A DNA stretch of 64,000 bases. Origin: Pelagibius marinus (GTDB taxonomy: Bacteria > Pseudomonadota > Alphaproteobacteria > Kiloniellales > Kiloniellaceae). The notes under the pieces were generated by a model, which saw only the letters and a list, made by a program, of their open reading frames with translations, was not told where the DNA came from and made no database searches. Shown one piece after another: positions 57,299-64,000 of this stretch (its first letter is position 1; every line of letters starts with the position of its first letter). Made by a program: the position numbers and the translations under genes. The stretch covers positions 868,001 through 932,000 of the forward strand of contig NZ_JACSDK010000001.1 in assembly GCF_014925385.1 (NCBI RefSeq), read 5' to 3'.

Positions 57299-57874
57299 TC
57301 AGCGGTTGGAGCCGAGGGGGATGTCCGTCAGCGGGCAGTACTGGATGTTGGTCGGCGGGAAATCGCGCGTCGTCAGGTGGGAGGCCGTGCGCGGCCTGGC
57401 GTAGCTGGTCGCGCCCAGGATCACCGAGACCTCGCCGTCGTCGCCGCGCAGCGGCAGCATCAGGCGCTCGACCTGCGATGTCTGATAGCCGTCGGCCAGG
57501 TGCACGACGCCTTCGGCGCGCACCAGGTTGCCGCGGTCCAGCACCGCTTCCCAGCGCGCCCGGAACATGTCCAGCGCCTGCGGATTGAAGAGGGACGCGG
57601 TGTCGGTGCCGTGGCGGATGCCGCCGTGGATGCCGGCGATCGTCTCGCCGGCCAGGCGGTAGCGGTAGTGGCCGTCCTCGTGACGCTCCATCAGCCAGGT
57701 CAGGTCCAGGAGGGTCCGGAACTGGGTCGGGTCGACGGCGCTGCGATGGGGAATCGCATCTTTCTGGCGCAAGGCGAGCCAATGCCGGATCACCTGTCCG
57801 AAACGCACATCGGTGAATCTGGAGAGGAACTGTTGAAGGTCCAGTTCACTCCACACCGCGTCATCGCCCTGCAT
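57299..57874 (-). CDS. PAS-domain protein (PAS_5 / DUF1457 type)
   Basis: A 191-residue single-domain protein. The block SRFTDVRFGQVIRHWLALRQ, TWLMERHEDGHYRYRLAGET and GVVHLADGYQTSQVERLMLP is the alphaproteobacterial PAS_5 pattern. These proteins stand alone without an output domain and are thought to sense signals; no ligand is evident. ATG 57874 follows GGGAG. Longer in-frame upstream sequence to 58045 lacks coding character. Confidence 0.82.
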   Translation of the reverse strand: MQGDDAVWSELDLQQFLSRFTDVRFGQVIRHWLALRQKDAIPHRSAVDPTQFRTLLDLTWLMERHEDGHYRYRLAGETIAGIHGGIRHGTDTASLFNPQALDMFRARWEAVLDRGNLVRAEGVVHLADGYQTSQVERLMLPLRGDDGEVSVILGATSYARPRTASHLTTRDFPPTNIQYCPLTDIPLGSNR

Positions 57875-58004
57875 CCGGCCGCAACTCCCTTTCACCCCGG
57901 GGAACAACTGCCCCGGCTGTCCACTCAACCCAGGCACGGAATGTAGGGCTCTGGCTGTTAACACTGCGTAAAGGAGTGGCGGGTCGTGGGGACGGGTCGA
58001 ATGT

Positions 58005-59240
58005 TTATTCCGCCGGGGCGGGCGCGGTTGTTGGCACACGGCCAAGCAGGACCTCCTGGCCCGGCTGCGGGTGGCGCGGCACGTTGAGCGCCATGATCAG
58101 CGAGCAGGCGGCCATGGCGCTGCCGGCCAGGAAGACGGCGGCCGGGGAGGCCAGCCAGAGAAAGCCGAAGGCCGCCGGGATCACCACCGCCGCGATGTGG
58201 TTGATGGTGAAGCTGACGCCTGCGGTGGAGGCGATGTCGGCCGGGTCGGCGATCTTCTGGAAGTAGGTCTTGATGGCGATGGCCAGGGCGAAGAACAGGT
58301 GGTCGACCACGTAGAGCCCGGCGGCGACGGTGGCGTTCTCCACCACCGCGTAGGCGGTGAAGACGATGATGAGGCCGATGTACTCGAAGATCAGCGCCTT
58401 GCGCTCGCCGATGCGCCCGATGAGGCGGCCGATCTTCGGCGCCAGCCAGATGTTGATGGCCGAGTTCAGCAGGAACAGCAGGGCGATGGCGCCGACGTCG
58501 TAGCCGAACTTCTCCACCATGAGGAAGCCGGCGAAAACGATGAAGATCTGGCGGCGCGCGCCGGACATGAAGACCAGGGCGTAGTAGAGCCAGTAGCGCT
58601 TGCGCAGGACCATGTGCTTGTGCTGCTCGACCGGCTGCTCGAACTGCGGGAAGCCGAGCCAGGCCACCAGGGCGATGGCCGCCGTGGCGCCGCCGCCGAT
58701 GAGATAGATCCAGCGGTAGTCGAGCGCCAGCAGGTCGCTGGTGAACCACACCAGGGCATAGACCACGATGGAGGTGACGGCGCCGGCGGAGATCAGGCGG
58801 CCCAGGGTCTCCGGCGCGCGGACCTTGTCGATCCACTGCAGCGAGAGCGAGATCTGCAGCGTCTCGTAGTAGTGATAGCCGAGCGACATGACCACGGTGG
58901 TGACGTAGATGCCCAGCACCGAGGGGAAGAAGCCGGTGGCCGCGGTGCCGAGGCCCAGCAGCAGCAGCGAGATCATGGCCAGGCGCTGCTCGCGAATGAG
59001 CAGCAGCAGGAAGACCACGCCGAAGGCCAGGAAGCCCGGCACCTCGCGCAGCGACTGCATCATGCCGATCTCGACCCCGGTGAAGGCCGCGCGCTCGTAG
59101 GCGAAGTTGTTGATCAGCGCCTGCCAGGTGGCAAAGCTGAGCGGCACCGCCGCCGCCATGAGCAGCAGCAGGACCTCGGGACGGCGCCAGCGCGCCAGGA
59201 AGCCCTGGGGAGCGGCGGATTTGGCATCGGTCGTTGTCAT
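58005..59240 (-). CDS. Major facilitator superfamily transporter
   Basis: A 411-residue membrane protein with twelve helices. The intracellular loop between helices 2 and 3 is short and degenerate, and the centre reads MVLRKRYWLYYALVFMSGAR. The second half has DVGAIALLFLLNSAINIWLA, PKIGRLIGRIGERKAL. Substrate unknown. It is divergent from an AraC regulator across 53 bp, its likely controller. Confidence 0.85.
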   Translation of the reverse strand: MTTTDAKSAAPQGFLARWRRPEVLLLLMAAAVPLSFATWQALINNFAYERAAFTGVEIGMMQSLREVPGFLAFGVVFLLLLIREQRLAMISLLLLGLGTAATGFFPSVLGIYVTTVVMSLGYHYYETLQISLSLQWIDKVRAPETLGRLISAGAVTSIVVYALVWFTSDLLALDYRWIYLIGGGATAAIALVAWLGFPQFEQPVEQHKHMVLRKRYWLYYALVFMSGARRQIFIVFAGFLMVEKFGYDVGAIALLFLLNSAINIWLAPKIGRLIGRIGERKALIFEYIGLIIVFTAYAVVENATVAAGLYVVDHLFFALAIAIKTYFQKIADPADIASTAGVSFTINHIAAVVIPAAFGFLWLASPAAVFLAGSAMAACSLIMALNVPRHPQPGQEVLLGRVPTTAPAPAE

Positions 59241-59257
59241 GCCTCCGATATAGCCTT

Positions 59258-59276
59258 CCCGTCTTTGCCCGTCTTT
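59258..59276. promoter_or_regulatory. Direct-repeat operator candidate in the MFS/AraC gap
   Basis: CCCGTCTTT occurs twice, at 59258-59266 and 59268-59276, one helical turn apart. AraC-family regulators bind such direct repeats. It lies between the divergent MFS and AraC genes and directly upstream of a TATAAT at 59280-59285. Confidence 0.5.
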
Positions 59277-59293
59277 CTATATAATGCCAAGCA

Positions 59294-60157
59294 ATGACGC
59301 GAAACGGACAAAGCGGCGAGAGGTCGGAACCGCCCAGGGTACTGAAGCGGGGGGCGGACCACGTCCACCTGGCGCCGCTGCCCGATCACCCCGGCAACCT
59401 GGACGACCCGGCGCGGCCGGTGGCGCCCCTGGCCATCGACTACAGCGGGGCCTCGCTGCGCCCCTGGCACCACCACCGGCGCGGCCAGCTGCTCTACGCC
59501 GACGAGGGCGTCATGCAGGTGGGCACGGCGGCGGGCACCTGGGTGGTGGCGCCGGAGCAGGCGGTGTGGGTGCCGCCGGGCGTCGAGCACCAGGTCGGCC
59601 ACCGCGCCGGCGTGGCCCTGCGCACCCTCTACATCGACCCTCAGGTGGCCCGGGAGTTGCCGGGCGACTGCTGCGTGCTGGCGGTACCGGCGCTGCTGCG
59701 TCAGCTCATCCTGCGCGCCATGCAGGTCGGCCTCGACTACGCCCCCGGCAGCGCCGGGGCGCGGCTCATGGCGGTGATCCTGGACGAGCTGCGCCGGCTG
59801 GAGCCCGAGCCGATGCACCTGCCGCACCCGCGCGATCCGCGCCTGAAGAAGATCACCGAGGCGCTGCTGGCCGAGCCCGCCGACGGCCGGGCGCTGGCCG
59901 ACTGGGCGAAGGACTCCGGCGCCAGCGAGCGCACCCTGGCCCGCCTCTTCGTGAAGGAGTGCGGCATGACCTTCGGCGCCTGGCGCGAGCGCCTGCGCCT
60001 GACCCAGGCCGTCGCGCGCCTGGCCGAGGGCGAGGCGGTGACCTCCGTCGCCTACGACCTCGGCTACCAGAGCCCCAGCGCCTTCATCGCCATGTTCAAG
60101 CGCACCCTCGGCGACACGCCGGGGCGCTACTTGAGGAAGACTCAAAGCTCGGAGTGA
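59294..60157 (+). CDS. AraC-family transcriptional regulator with cupin sensor
   Basis: A 287-residue regulator. The N-terminal cupin shows HHHRRGQLLYADEGVMQVGT and VVAPEQAVWVPPGVEHQVGH. The C-terminal double helix-turn-helix reads ASERTLARLFVKECGMTFGA and SVAYDLGYQSPSAFIAMFKR. The start ATG 59294 lies only 8 bp past a TATAAT -10 box and has no ribosome-binding site, so the transcript may be leaderless. It probably regulates the divergent MFS gene. Confidence 0.9.
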   Translation: MTRNGQSGERSEPPRVLKRGADHVHLAPLPDHPGNLDDPARPVAPLAIDYSGASLRPWHHHRRGQLLYADEGVMQVGTAAGTWVVAPEQAVWVPPGVEHQVGHRAGVALRTLYIDPQVARELPGDCCVLAVPALLRQLILRAMQVGLDYAPGSAGARLMAVILDELRRLEPEPMHLPHPRDPRLKKITEALLAEPADGRALADWAKDSGASERTLARLFVKECGMTFGAWRERLRLTQAVARLAEGEAVTSVAYDLGYQSPSAFIAMFKRTLGDTPGRYLRKTQSSE

Positions 60158-60195
60158 AGGCGCTGCTCCCGGCGGGTAGTGCGCCGCCGAGAGGC

Positions 60196-60308
60196 TGTCA
60201 CCCCCACCCTAGCCCTCCCTCATCGAAGGGGGAGGGTAGAGTTTTTTTAGCGGCATCTTCCGAGAATCCCTCCCCCCTTGATGGGGGGAGGTTAGGTGGG
60301 GGGTGGGG
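60196..60308. repeat. MITE-like intergenic palindrome, family II (copy 2)
   Basis: The second copy of the 8624-8733 element: TGTCACCCCCACCCT...CCCTCCCTCATCGAAGGGGGAGGG on the left arm and CCTCCCCCCTTGATGGGGGG AGG on the right, with a different AT-rich centre (GTAGAGTTTTTTTAGCGGCA). It fills most of the gap between the AraC gene and the next ORF. Confidence 0.78.
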
Positions 60309-60408
60309 CCTTGGGCGCGCTGCTTATCTTTGATGCGCGTCCATGCTTTCGCCACAGTCTTGGGTTTCTCTGGGCGACCATCTGCGGGAAGCAAAGGTGA
60401 GGCAGGTC

Positions 60409-60966
60409 ATGCCGCTGAAGCGCTCAGGTCAGTTGTTCTCGACTCTCATGTTCTTTTGGCTTTCCGGTGGGGCGGCCTTGGCCGATGAGCCATTGCCGCT
60501 TCCCGAGGACAAGACCGTCTGCTCGCCCAGCGGCATCTATTGTGCTGAGGTGCGTGTCGGGTCGGGGCCGCTCAAGAATGATCCAAGAACGACCGTTCTG
60601 AAGAGCGGAAAAGCGCTGTGGTCCATGCCCGGCTGGTTCCGCGACCCTTATCTGGCAGATAACGGCGACCACTTGGTGGTCGGCAATGACGGATTGGGAT
60701 TGATCCCGATGCGCTATAATCCGCCAATCACAATTCTTACTTTTTGGCGGCGCGGTGAACTGGTGCGGAAGGTTCCGTTGTCAGAGATCGTCCTGGATGC
60801 ATCCAATCTCGGCATTACCGGTTCCCACCGGCTGTGGGGCCGTACTCTCGGCTTCGACGAGCAAGGCCGCTTTGTTGTCCAGACGGTGGAAGATCGTGCG
60901 CTGGCGTTCGACCCGAAAAGCGGCCTCTTGGTGGACATCTGGCCGAAATCGCTGCATGAGAATTGA
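60409..60966 (+). CDS. Exported hypothetical protein
   Basis: A 185-residue protein with a signal peptide (LFSTLMFFWLSGGAALADEP; cleavage after ALA). The mature domain begins with TVCSPSGIYCAEVRVGSG, a Cys pair typical of small periplasmic beta domains, and continues with WSMPGWFRDPYLADNGDHLV. I do not know the family. ATG 60409 is chosen over the upstream in-frame start at 60343 because it places the signal peptide at the N terminus. Base composition is less GC-rich than in the core genes. Confidence 0.7.
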   Translation: MPLKRSGQLFSTLMFFWLSGGAALADEPLPLPEDKTVCSPSGIYCAEVRVGSGPLKNDPRTTVLKSGKALWSMPGWFRDPYLADNGDHLVVGNDGLGLIPMRYNPPITILTFWRRGELVRKVPLSEIVLDASNLGITGSHRLWGRTLGFDEQGRFVVQTVEDRALAFDPKSGLLVDIWPKSLHEN

Positions 60967-61017
60967 CCGCAGACCTGCAACGCTGCATTTCTAGCGCAGA
61001 CTTTCCGGGAGACTCCC

Positions 61018-61422
61018 ATGGCCTTCACCCCCAAGAACATCGACCACGTGGTGGTCTGCGTCAGCGACCTGGACCGCGCCTTGAAGTTCTATTGCGATGT
61101 CCTGGGCTGCACGGAGGAGCGGCGGGTCGAGCGCATCGGCCTCATCCAGCTGCGCGCCGGGGCCTCGATGATCGACCTGCAGCTGGTCAAGCCGGCGCCG
61201 GAGGACAGCGAGTTCTCCGGGCCGACCAAGAACATGGACCACTTCGCCCTGCGCATCGAGCCCTTCGATCCGAAAGCTCTGCTCAGCCACCTGGCCGACC
61301 ACGGCATCGACGCCGGCGAGGTGGTGCAGCGCTACGGCGCCGAGGGCGACGGCCCCTCGGTCTACATCGACGACCCCGACGGCAACACCATCGAGCTCAA
61401 AGGGCCGGCGAACAAAGATTAG
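61018..61422 (+). CDS. VOC-superfamily (glyoxalase/bleomycin-resistance-like) protein
   Basis: A 134-residue single VOC module. The beta-alpha-beta start is NIDHVVVCVSDLDRALKFYC and the closing metal-site Glu is in YIDDPDGNTIELKGP. The His in NMDHFALRIE and the N-terminal His complete a plausible metal site. The substrate cannot be assigned. A perfect inverted repeat TTGGTAC/GTACCAA at 61436-61455 lies just past its stop and may end its transcript. Confidence 0.88.
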   Translation: MAFTPKNIDHVVVCVSDLDRALKFYCDVLGCTEERRVERIGLIQLRAGASMIDLQLVKPAPEDSEFSGPTKNMDHFALRIEPFDPKALLSHLADHGIDAGEVVQRYGAEGDGPSVYIDDPDGNTIELKGPANKD

Positions 61423-61473
61423 TGTTGCCAGCGCTTTGGTACTCGCAGGTACCAACAGCTCGCTGTCAGCGTT

Positions 61474-61713
61474 TTATTCTCTAGGCAGCCAGCCTTTGGA
61501 ATTTCTCGGCGGCATTGGGATGTCTTCAGATTTCAGGTGCTCAACAAGGCGTGACTCGTAATGAGGCGCCCAACCGTCCCAGTTGCTGTTCCAGCAGGTC
61601 TTGCATGCCGAAATCTTGTACCGTGGGATGTACTTTCCATCGTACTGATGTGGACCCATTTGAAATTGAGCTCCACACATGAAGCAGTCGTAAGAGGTTT
61701 CTTTCGCAGCCAT
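61474..61713 (-). CDS. Small zinc-ribbon protein in a low-GC islet
   Basis: A 79-residue protein with two CxxC pairs, DCFMCGAQ near residue 9 and ACKTCWNS near residue 36, enough to bind one zinc. The rest is polar and aromatic-rich. Both this gene and its upstream neighbour are well below the chromosome's GC level. Its start is 38 bp after the neighbour's stop on the same strand, so they probably form one transcript. No family name can be given. Confidence 0.65.
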   Translation of the reverse strand: MAAKETSYDCFMCGAQFQMGPHQYDGKYIPRYKISACKTCWNSNWDGWAPHYESRLVEHLKSEDIPMPPRNSKGWLPRE

Positions 61714-61751
61714 CTCGCTACTCTGTCAAAATCAATTCATCAGAGATCGAA

Positions 61752-62180
61752 CTAAATGAACTGATTTTCATAGACCGTACGGCGAAGCGCTTTTGCTGCA
61801 AAGAATGCCATGTTTTCTAGCTCTTGCTCGTACTTCTCAGGAAAGATCTGAATGTCGGAATCGTCCAATGGGTCGCCAACATGGACCCATTTGTTTCTAT
61901 ATTTCCTCAGCTTGTGCAGATCACTCTTGAGTCCAGAGTCTATGGGGGAATTTTCGATCAAGTCAAAGAGGGACTGCTTGCGGTCTTCTCCGTATTCTGC
62001 GCGTAGATGCGTCTCGATCCCAGAGGTCGAAGTCAAAATTGCGGCCAGGTTGGCGCCCTTCGCAAATGCGGTATCCGCTTCTCTTACGATGAAGCTGCAC
62101 CATTCAGAAATGATCACTCCGCCGACTAGTAGCTCTTCGTCTAAGCGAGTGATCAATTCCCAACGTTCATCTTCAGTCAT
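61752..62180 (-). CDS. HEPN-like protein in a low-GC islet
   Basis: A 142-residue all-helical protein. The motif RKYRNKWVHVGDP contains R-x4-H, the signature of HEPN domains, preceded by SGLKSDLHKLRKYRNKW. The helices SEWCSFIVREADTAFAKGAN and LAAILTSTSGIETHLRAEY fit the HEPN helical bundle. HEPN proteins are often RNases in defence or toxin-antitoxin systems, but DUF4145-type members are also common and uncharacterised. The codon use is AT-shifted against neighbours, suggesting transfer. Confidence 0.65.
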   Translation of the reverse strand: MTEDERWELITRLDEELLVGGVIISEWCSFIVREADTAFAKGANLAAILTSTSGIETHLRAEYGEDRKQSLFDLIENSPIDSGLKSDLHKLRKYRNKWVHVGDPLDDSDIQIFPEKYEQELENMAFFAAKALRRTVYENQFI

Positions 62181-62262
62181 TGTCGCGACCCCGCGAGCTG
62201 CCTAAGTGAAGACAGTAGCAAATCTGTGTGTGTTAGGTGCAGGAAAGTAGCGATCGTACTGA

Positions 62263-63081
62263 CTAATCTTCCCGCCGTCCCACCAGGATATAGCTCAGCG
62301 GCAGCTGCTGGGGCTGGTTCTCCAGGTGGCTGTGGTTGCCGACGTCGTGGGGGAACTCTTCGAAGTCTTCGATGGCGAATCCGGCGCGCAGCACGCCCAT
62401 GACCACGTCGCTCATCTTGTGGAAGTTCCAAAAGAAGGCCGTCGACGCGTAGTCCTCGTTGCGCCAGTAGTCGAGGCCGTTGTCGCTGCGGTAGGGCGCG
62501 CGGCGGAAGTAAGACTCGTCGGCTACCGGCGGCAGGCGCTTGTCGCGGTCGTCGTACATGTTGAGGATCGGGTGCCCCTCGTAGATCACCAGGTGCCCGC
62601 CGGGCTTGAGGATGCGCCGCGCCGTGCCGAAGAATTCGGCCAGGTCGGGCATCCAGCCCAGCACGCCGATGGTGACCAGCGCAAGGTCGAAGCGGCCGTC
62701 GTAGCTTGCGGGGATCTTGGCGATCTCCGTCTGCACCAGCTCGGCCTCGAGGCCGCCGGCGGCGGCCAGTTCGCGCCCCTGCGCCAGGAAAGCCTCGGAA
62801 AAGTCGAAGCCGGTGACGCTGCCGGCGCCGAGATTCTTCACCGAGAGCAGCTCGCGCGCGTTGTTGCAGCACAGCTGTGCCACCGCCTTGCCCTCCAGGC
62901 CGAGGCCTTCGAGGCGGCCGGTCAGGGTGGCGTCCAGGACCGAGAAGCCGGGCCGCGCGAAGCCGGCCAGCAGCGCGGCGTACTGGTCGTGGCTGCGGTG
63001 GCGCTCGGCGGCCTCGTTCCAGGAGGCCTTGTTGGCGGCGATGATCTGGTCCTTGCCGATTTCGTTCTCGGGCGGGGGCAT
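62263..63081 (-). CDS. Class I SAM-dependent methyltransferase
   Basis: A 272-residue methyltransferase. The motif-I region reads AVAQLCCNNARELLSVKNLG, AGSVTGFDFSEAFLAQGREL, a variant seen in a known subgroup with a Cys-Cys-Asn-Asn loop in place of the glycine-rich loop. The post-motif has FDLALVTIGVLGWMPDLAEF. ATG 63081 (MPPPENE) is the natural start. It is divergent from egtB; no sequence hallmark shows it to be EgtD. Confidence 0.85.
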   Translation of the reverse strand: MPPPENEIGKDQIIAANKASWNEAAERHRSHDQYAALLAGFARPGFSVLDATLTGRLEGLGLEGKAVAQLCCNNARELLSVKNLGAGSVTGFDFSEAFLAQGRELAAAGGLEAELVQTEIAKIPASYDGRFDLALVTIGVLGWMPDLAEFFGTARRILKPGGHLVIYEGHPILNMYDDRDKRLPPVADESYFRRAPYRSDNGLDYWRNEDYASTAFFWNFHKMSDVVMGVLRAGFAIEDFEEFPHDVGNHSHLENQPQQLPLSYILVGRRED

Positions 63082-63382
63082 GGCGGTTCTTCCGGTGCTG
63101 CGCGGCGGCGGCGAGGGTACCGCCCCCGCCCCGGCACCGCCAGAACATAAAGGTGGCACGGAACTGTCACCGTAAAGTCATGGGAGTCTGTCAAAGCGGT
63201 CAGCGCAGTCTCTCCTGACGGCATGTTGTCAGTTGACCGCCCTTACCGACGAAATTGTGAACGGCGCCCCCCTTCACCTGGGCGTGAGGCGCCCCATAAT
63301 GAAGCTTCATGACCCGTTCCCCGACGAGTCGCACCCTTCCCCACCACGCGTGTGTTTTTCACTGACATCTCAGGAGTCGAGC
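63082..63382. other. Divergent promoter region methyltransferase/egtB
   Basis: A 301-bp divergent gap. It must hold promoters for both genes. TGTCAGTTGACC near 63228 contains a TTGACC hexamer that could be a -35 box for egtB, but no convincing -10 is visible 17 bp on. An AGGAG at 63372-63376 is the egtB ribosome-binding site. No gene is supportable. Confidence 0.4.
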
Positions 63383-64000
63383 ATGCCGCAGACCGCCCGT
63401 GCCTCCACATCCTTTGCGCCCGATTTCCCGCCGCAGGCCGCCGCGGCGGAACGAGAACGCCTGCTCGACGCCTTCCATGACGTGCGCGCGCGCAGCGACG
63501 CCCTGGCCGCGCCGCTGTCGCCGGAGGACATGACCGCACAGTCCATGGAGGACGCCAGCCCCACCAAGTGGCACCTGGCCCACACCTCCTGGTTCTTCGA
63601 GACCTTCATCCTGCGCGCGCTGCAGCCCGGCTACCGCGACTTTCGTCCCGGCTACAACTACCTCTTCAATTCCTACTACGAGGCCGTGGGCAAGCGGCAT
63701 GCGCGTCCGCGCCGCGGCCTCCTTACCCGCCCGAGCGTTGAGGAGGTGCGGGCCTACCGCCGCCATGTGGACGCGGCGATGAAAGCCCTGGTGCATGACG
63801 CCCCTGATGATGTCTGGGCGGCGATGGCGCCGCTGCTGGAGCTCGGTCTGCACCACGAGATGCAGCACCAGGAACTGCTGCTCACCGACATCCTGCACCT
63901 CTTGGCGCAGAACCCGCTGAATCCGGCCTACCGCGAAGCGGCGCCCGGGCCCGGCGGACAATCTTTGCCGCTCACCTGGTGGGAGCACGGTGGCGGCATC
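63383..64000 (+). CDS. egtB: Ergothioneine biosynthesis protein EgtB, 5' part (cut by window end)
   Basis: The frame from ATG 63383 is open to the end of the window, giving 206 residues. The N-terminal DinB-like four-helix bundle reads [20 protein letters not shown], and [17 protein letters not shown] carries two of the iron-binding histidines. EgtB is a non-haem iron enzyme that joins gamma-glutamylcysteine (or cysteine) to hercynine. The catalytic formylglycine-generating-type domain should follow beyond the window. AGGAG lies 6 nt upstream of the start. Confidence 0.93.
   Translation, partial: MPQTARASTSFAPDFPPQAAAAERERLLDAFHDVRARSDALAAPLSPEDMTAQSMEDASPTKWHLAHTSWFFETFILRALQPGYRDFRPGYNYLFNSYYEAVGKRHARPRRGLLTRPSVEEVRAYRRHVDAAMKALVHDAPDDVWAAMAPLLELGLHHEMQHQELLLTDILHLLAQNPLNPAYREAAPGPGGQSLPLTWWEHGGGI

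Noticed and set aside
57171-57900. tRNA-Gln as an integration site for an element
   Set aside because: No integrase, no duplicated tRNA 3' end and no island signature follow the gene.
62263-63081. Calling the methyltransferase EgtD because it adjoins egtB
   Set aside because: It is divergent from egtB, shorter than EgtD, and lacks the histidine-methyltransferase hallmarks; EgtD may lie beyond the right edge.

Overview
The window is a high-GC bacterial chromosome segment that reads as Alphaproteobacteria, most likely a Rhodospirillales-type lineage. The signs are a CcrM-type GANTC methyltransferase beside rnhB, an F0 ATP synthase operon with paired b' and b subunits and no F1 genes, an ETF:quinone oxidoreductase followed by a TPR protein and ispE, a hopanoid transporter (HpnN), and short REP-like intergenic palindromes. 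No phage, transposase, integrase or CRISPR genes are visible. The ends cut a conserved hypothetical gene (left) and egtB (right).

Layout. 1-8.6 kb: GFA-family protein, a tandem glycine riboswitch in front of gcvT-gcvH-gcvP, an orphan Imm35-like gene, an atypical SHMT-fold enzyme and an MDR reductase. 8.8-20.9 kb: a secreted repeat protein, a small membrane protein, the F0 operon (atpI-B-E-b'-b) behind smc and a DsbA-like protein, DUF721/DciA divergent from mutY, an EamA transporter and a D-threonine-aldolase-like enzyme. 21-28.5 kb: an accessory stretch with a His-rich exported protein, gene relics, a 2OG-Fe(II) oxygenase overlapping a 1.6-kresidue RTX protein, and a CARDB-like exported protein. 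28.6-30.2 kb: amtB-glnK. 30.3-35.3 kb: a second accessory stretch with a subtilase carrying five tandem repeats, gene relics, and a divergent AraC regulator/NTF2-like pair. 35.3-46.6 kb: ccrM, rnhB, a CPA2 antiporter, a persulfide dioxygenase-rhodanese fusion, methyltransferase, radical SAM protein, nitroreductase, MoaB, lytic transglycosylase and type 4 uracil-DNA glycosylase. 46.7-56.8 kb: membrane protein, ETF-QO, TPR protein, ispE, PG-binding-like protein, hpnN. 57-64 kb: tRNA-Gln, PAS protein, MFS/AraC pair, exported hypothetical, VOC protein, a low-GC islet with a HEPN-like protein, a methyltransferase and egtB.

Most striking observation. The two accessory stretches share an architecture I do not recognise as a described system. 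In each, a short relic of an older intergenic junction survives, holding the truncated ends of both flanking genes, and new genes sit on each side between the relic and the intact copy. At 33361-33580 the relic holds the glnK 3' end and the ccrM 3' end; a subtilase lies between it and intact glnK, and the AraC/NTF2 pair lies between it and intact ccrM. At 21582-21933 the relic holds the 3' end of an RTX gene and the 5' end of a D-threonine-aldolase-like gene; the 2OG oxygenase lies between it and the intact RTX gene, and the His-rich gene lies between it and the intact aldolase gene. This fits additive insertion of cassettes that brought their own copy of the neighbour's end, such as homology-anchored illegitimate recombination, rather than transposition.

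Functional threads are glycine/one-carbon metabolism under riboswitch control, ammonium uptake (amtB-glnK), cell-cycle methylation (ccrM with five GANTC sites in its upstream region), electron transfer to quinone, and envelope biology (hopanoids, lytic transglycosylase, RTX surface or secreted protein). All functions come from reading motifs and context; no database search was run.
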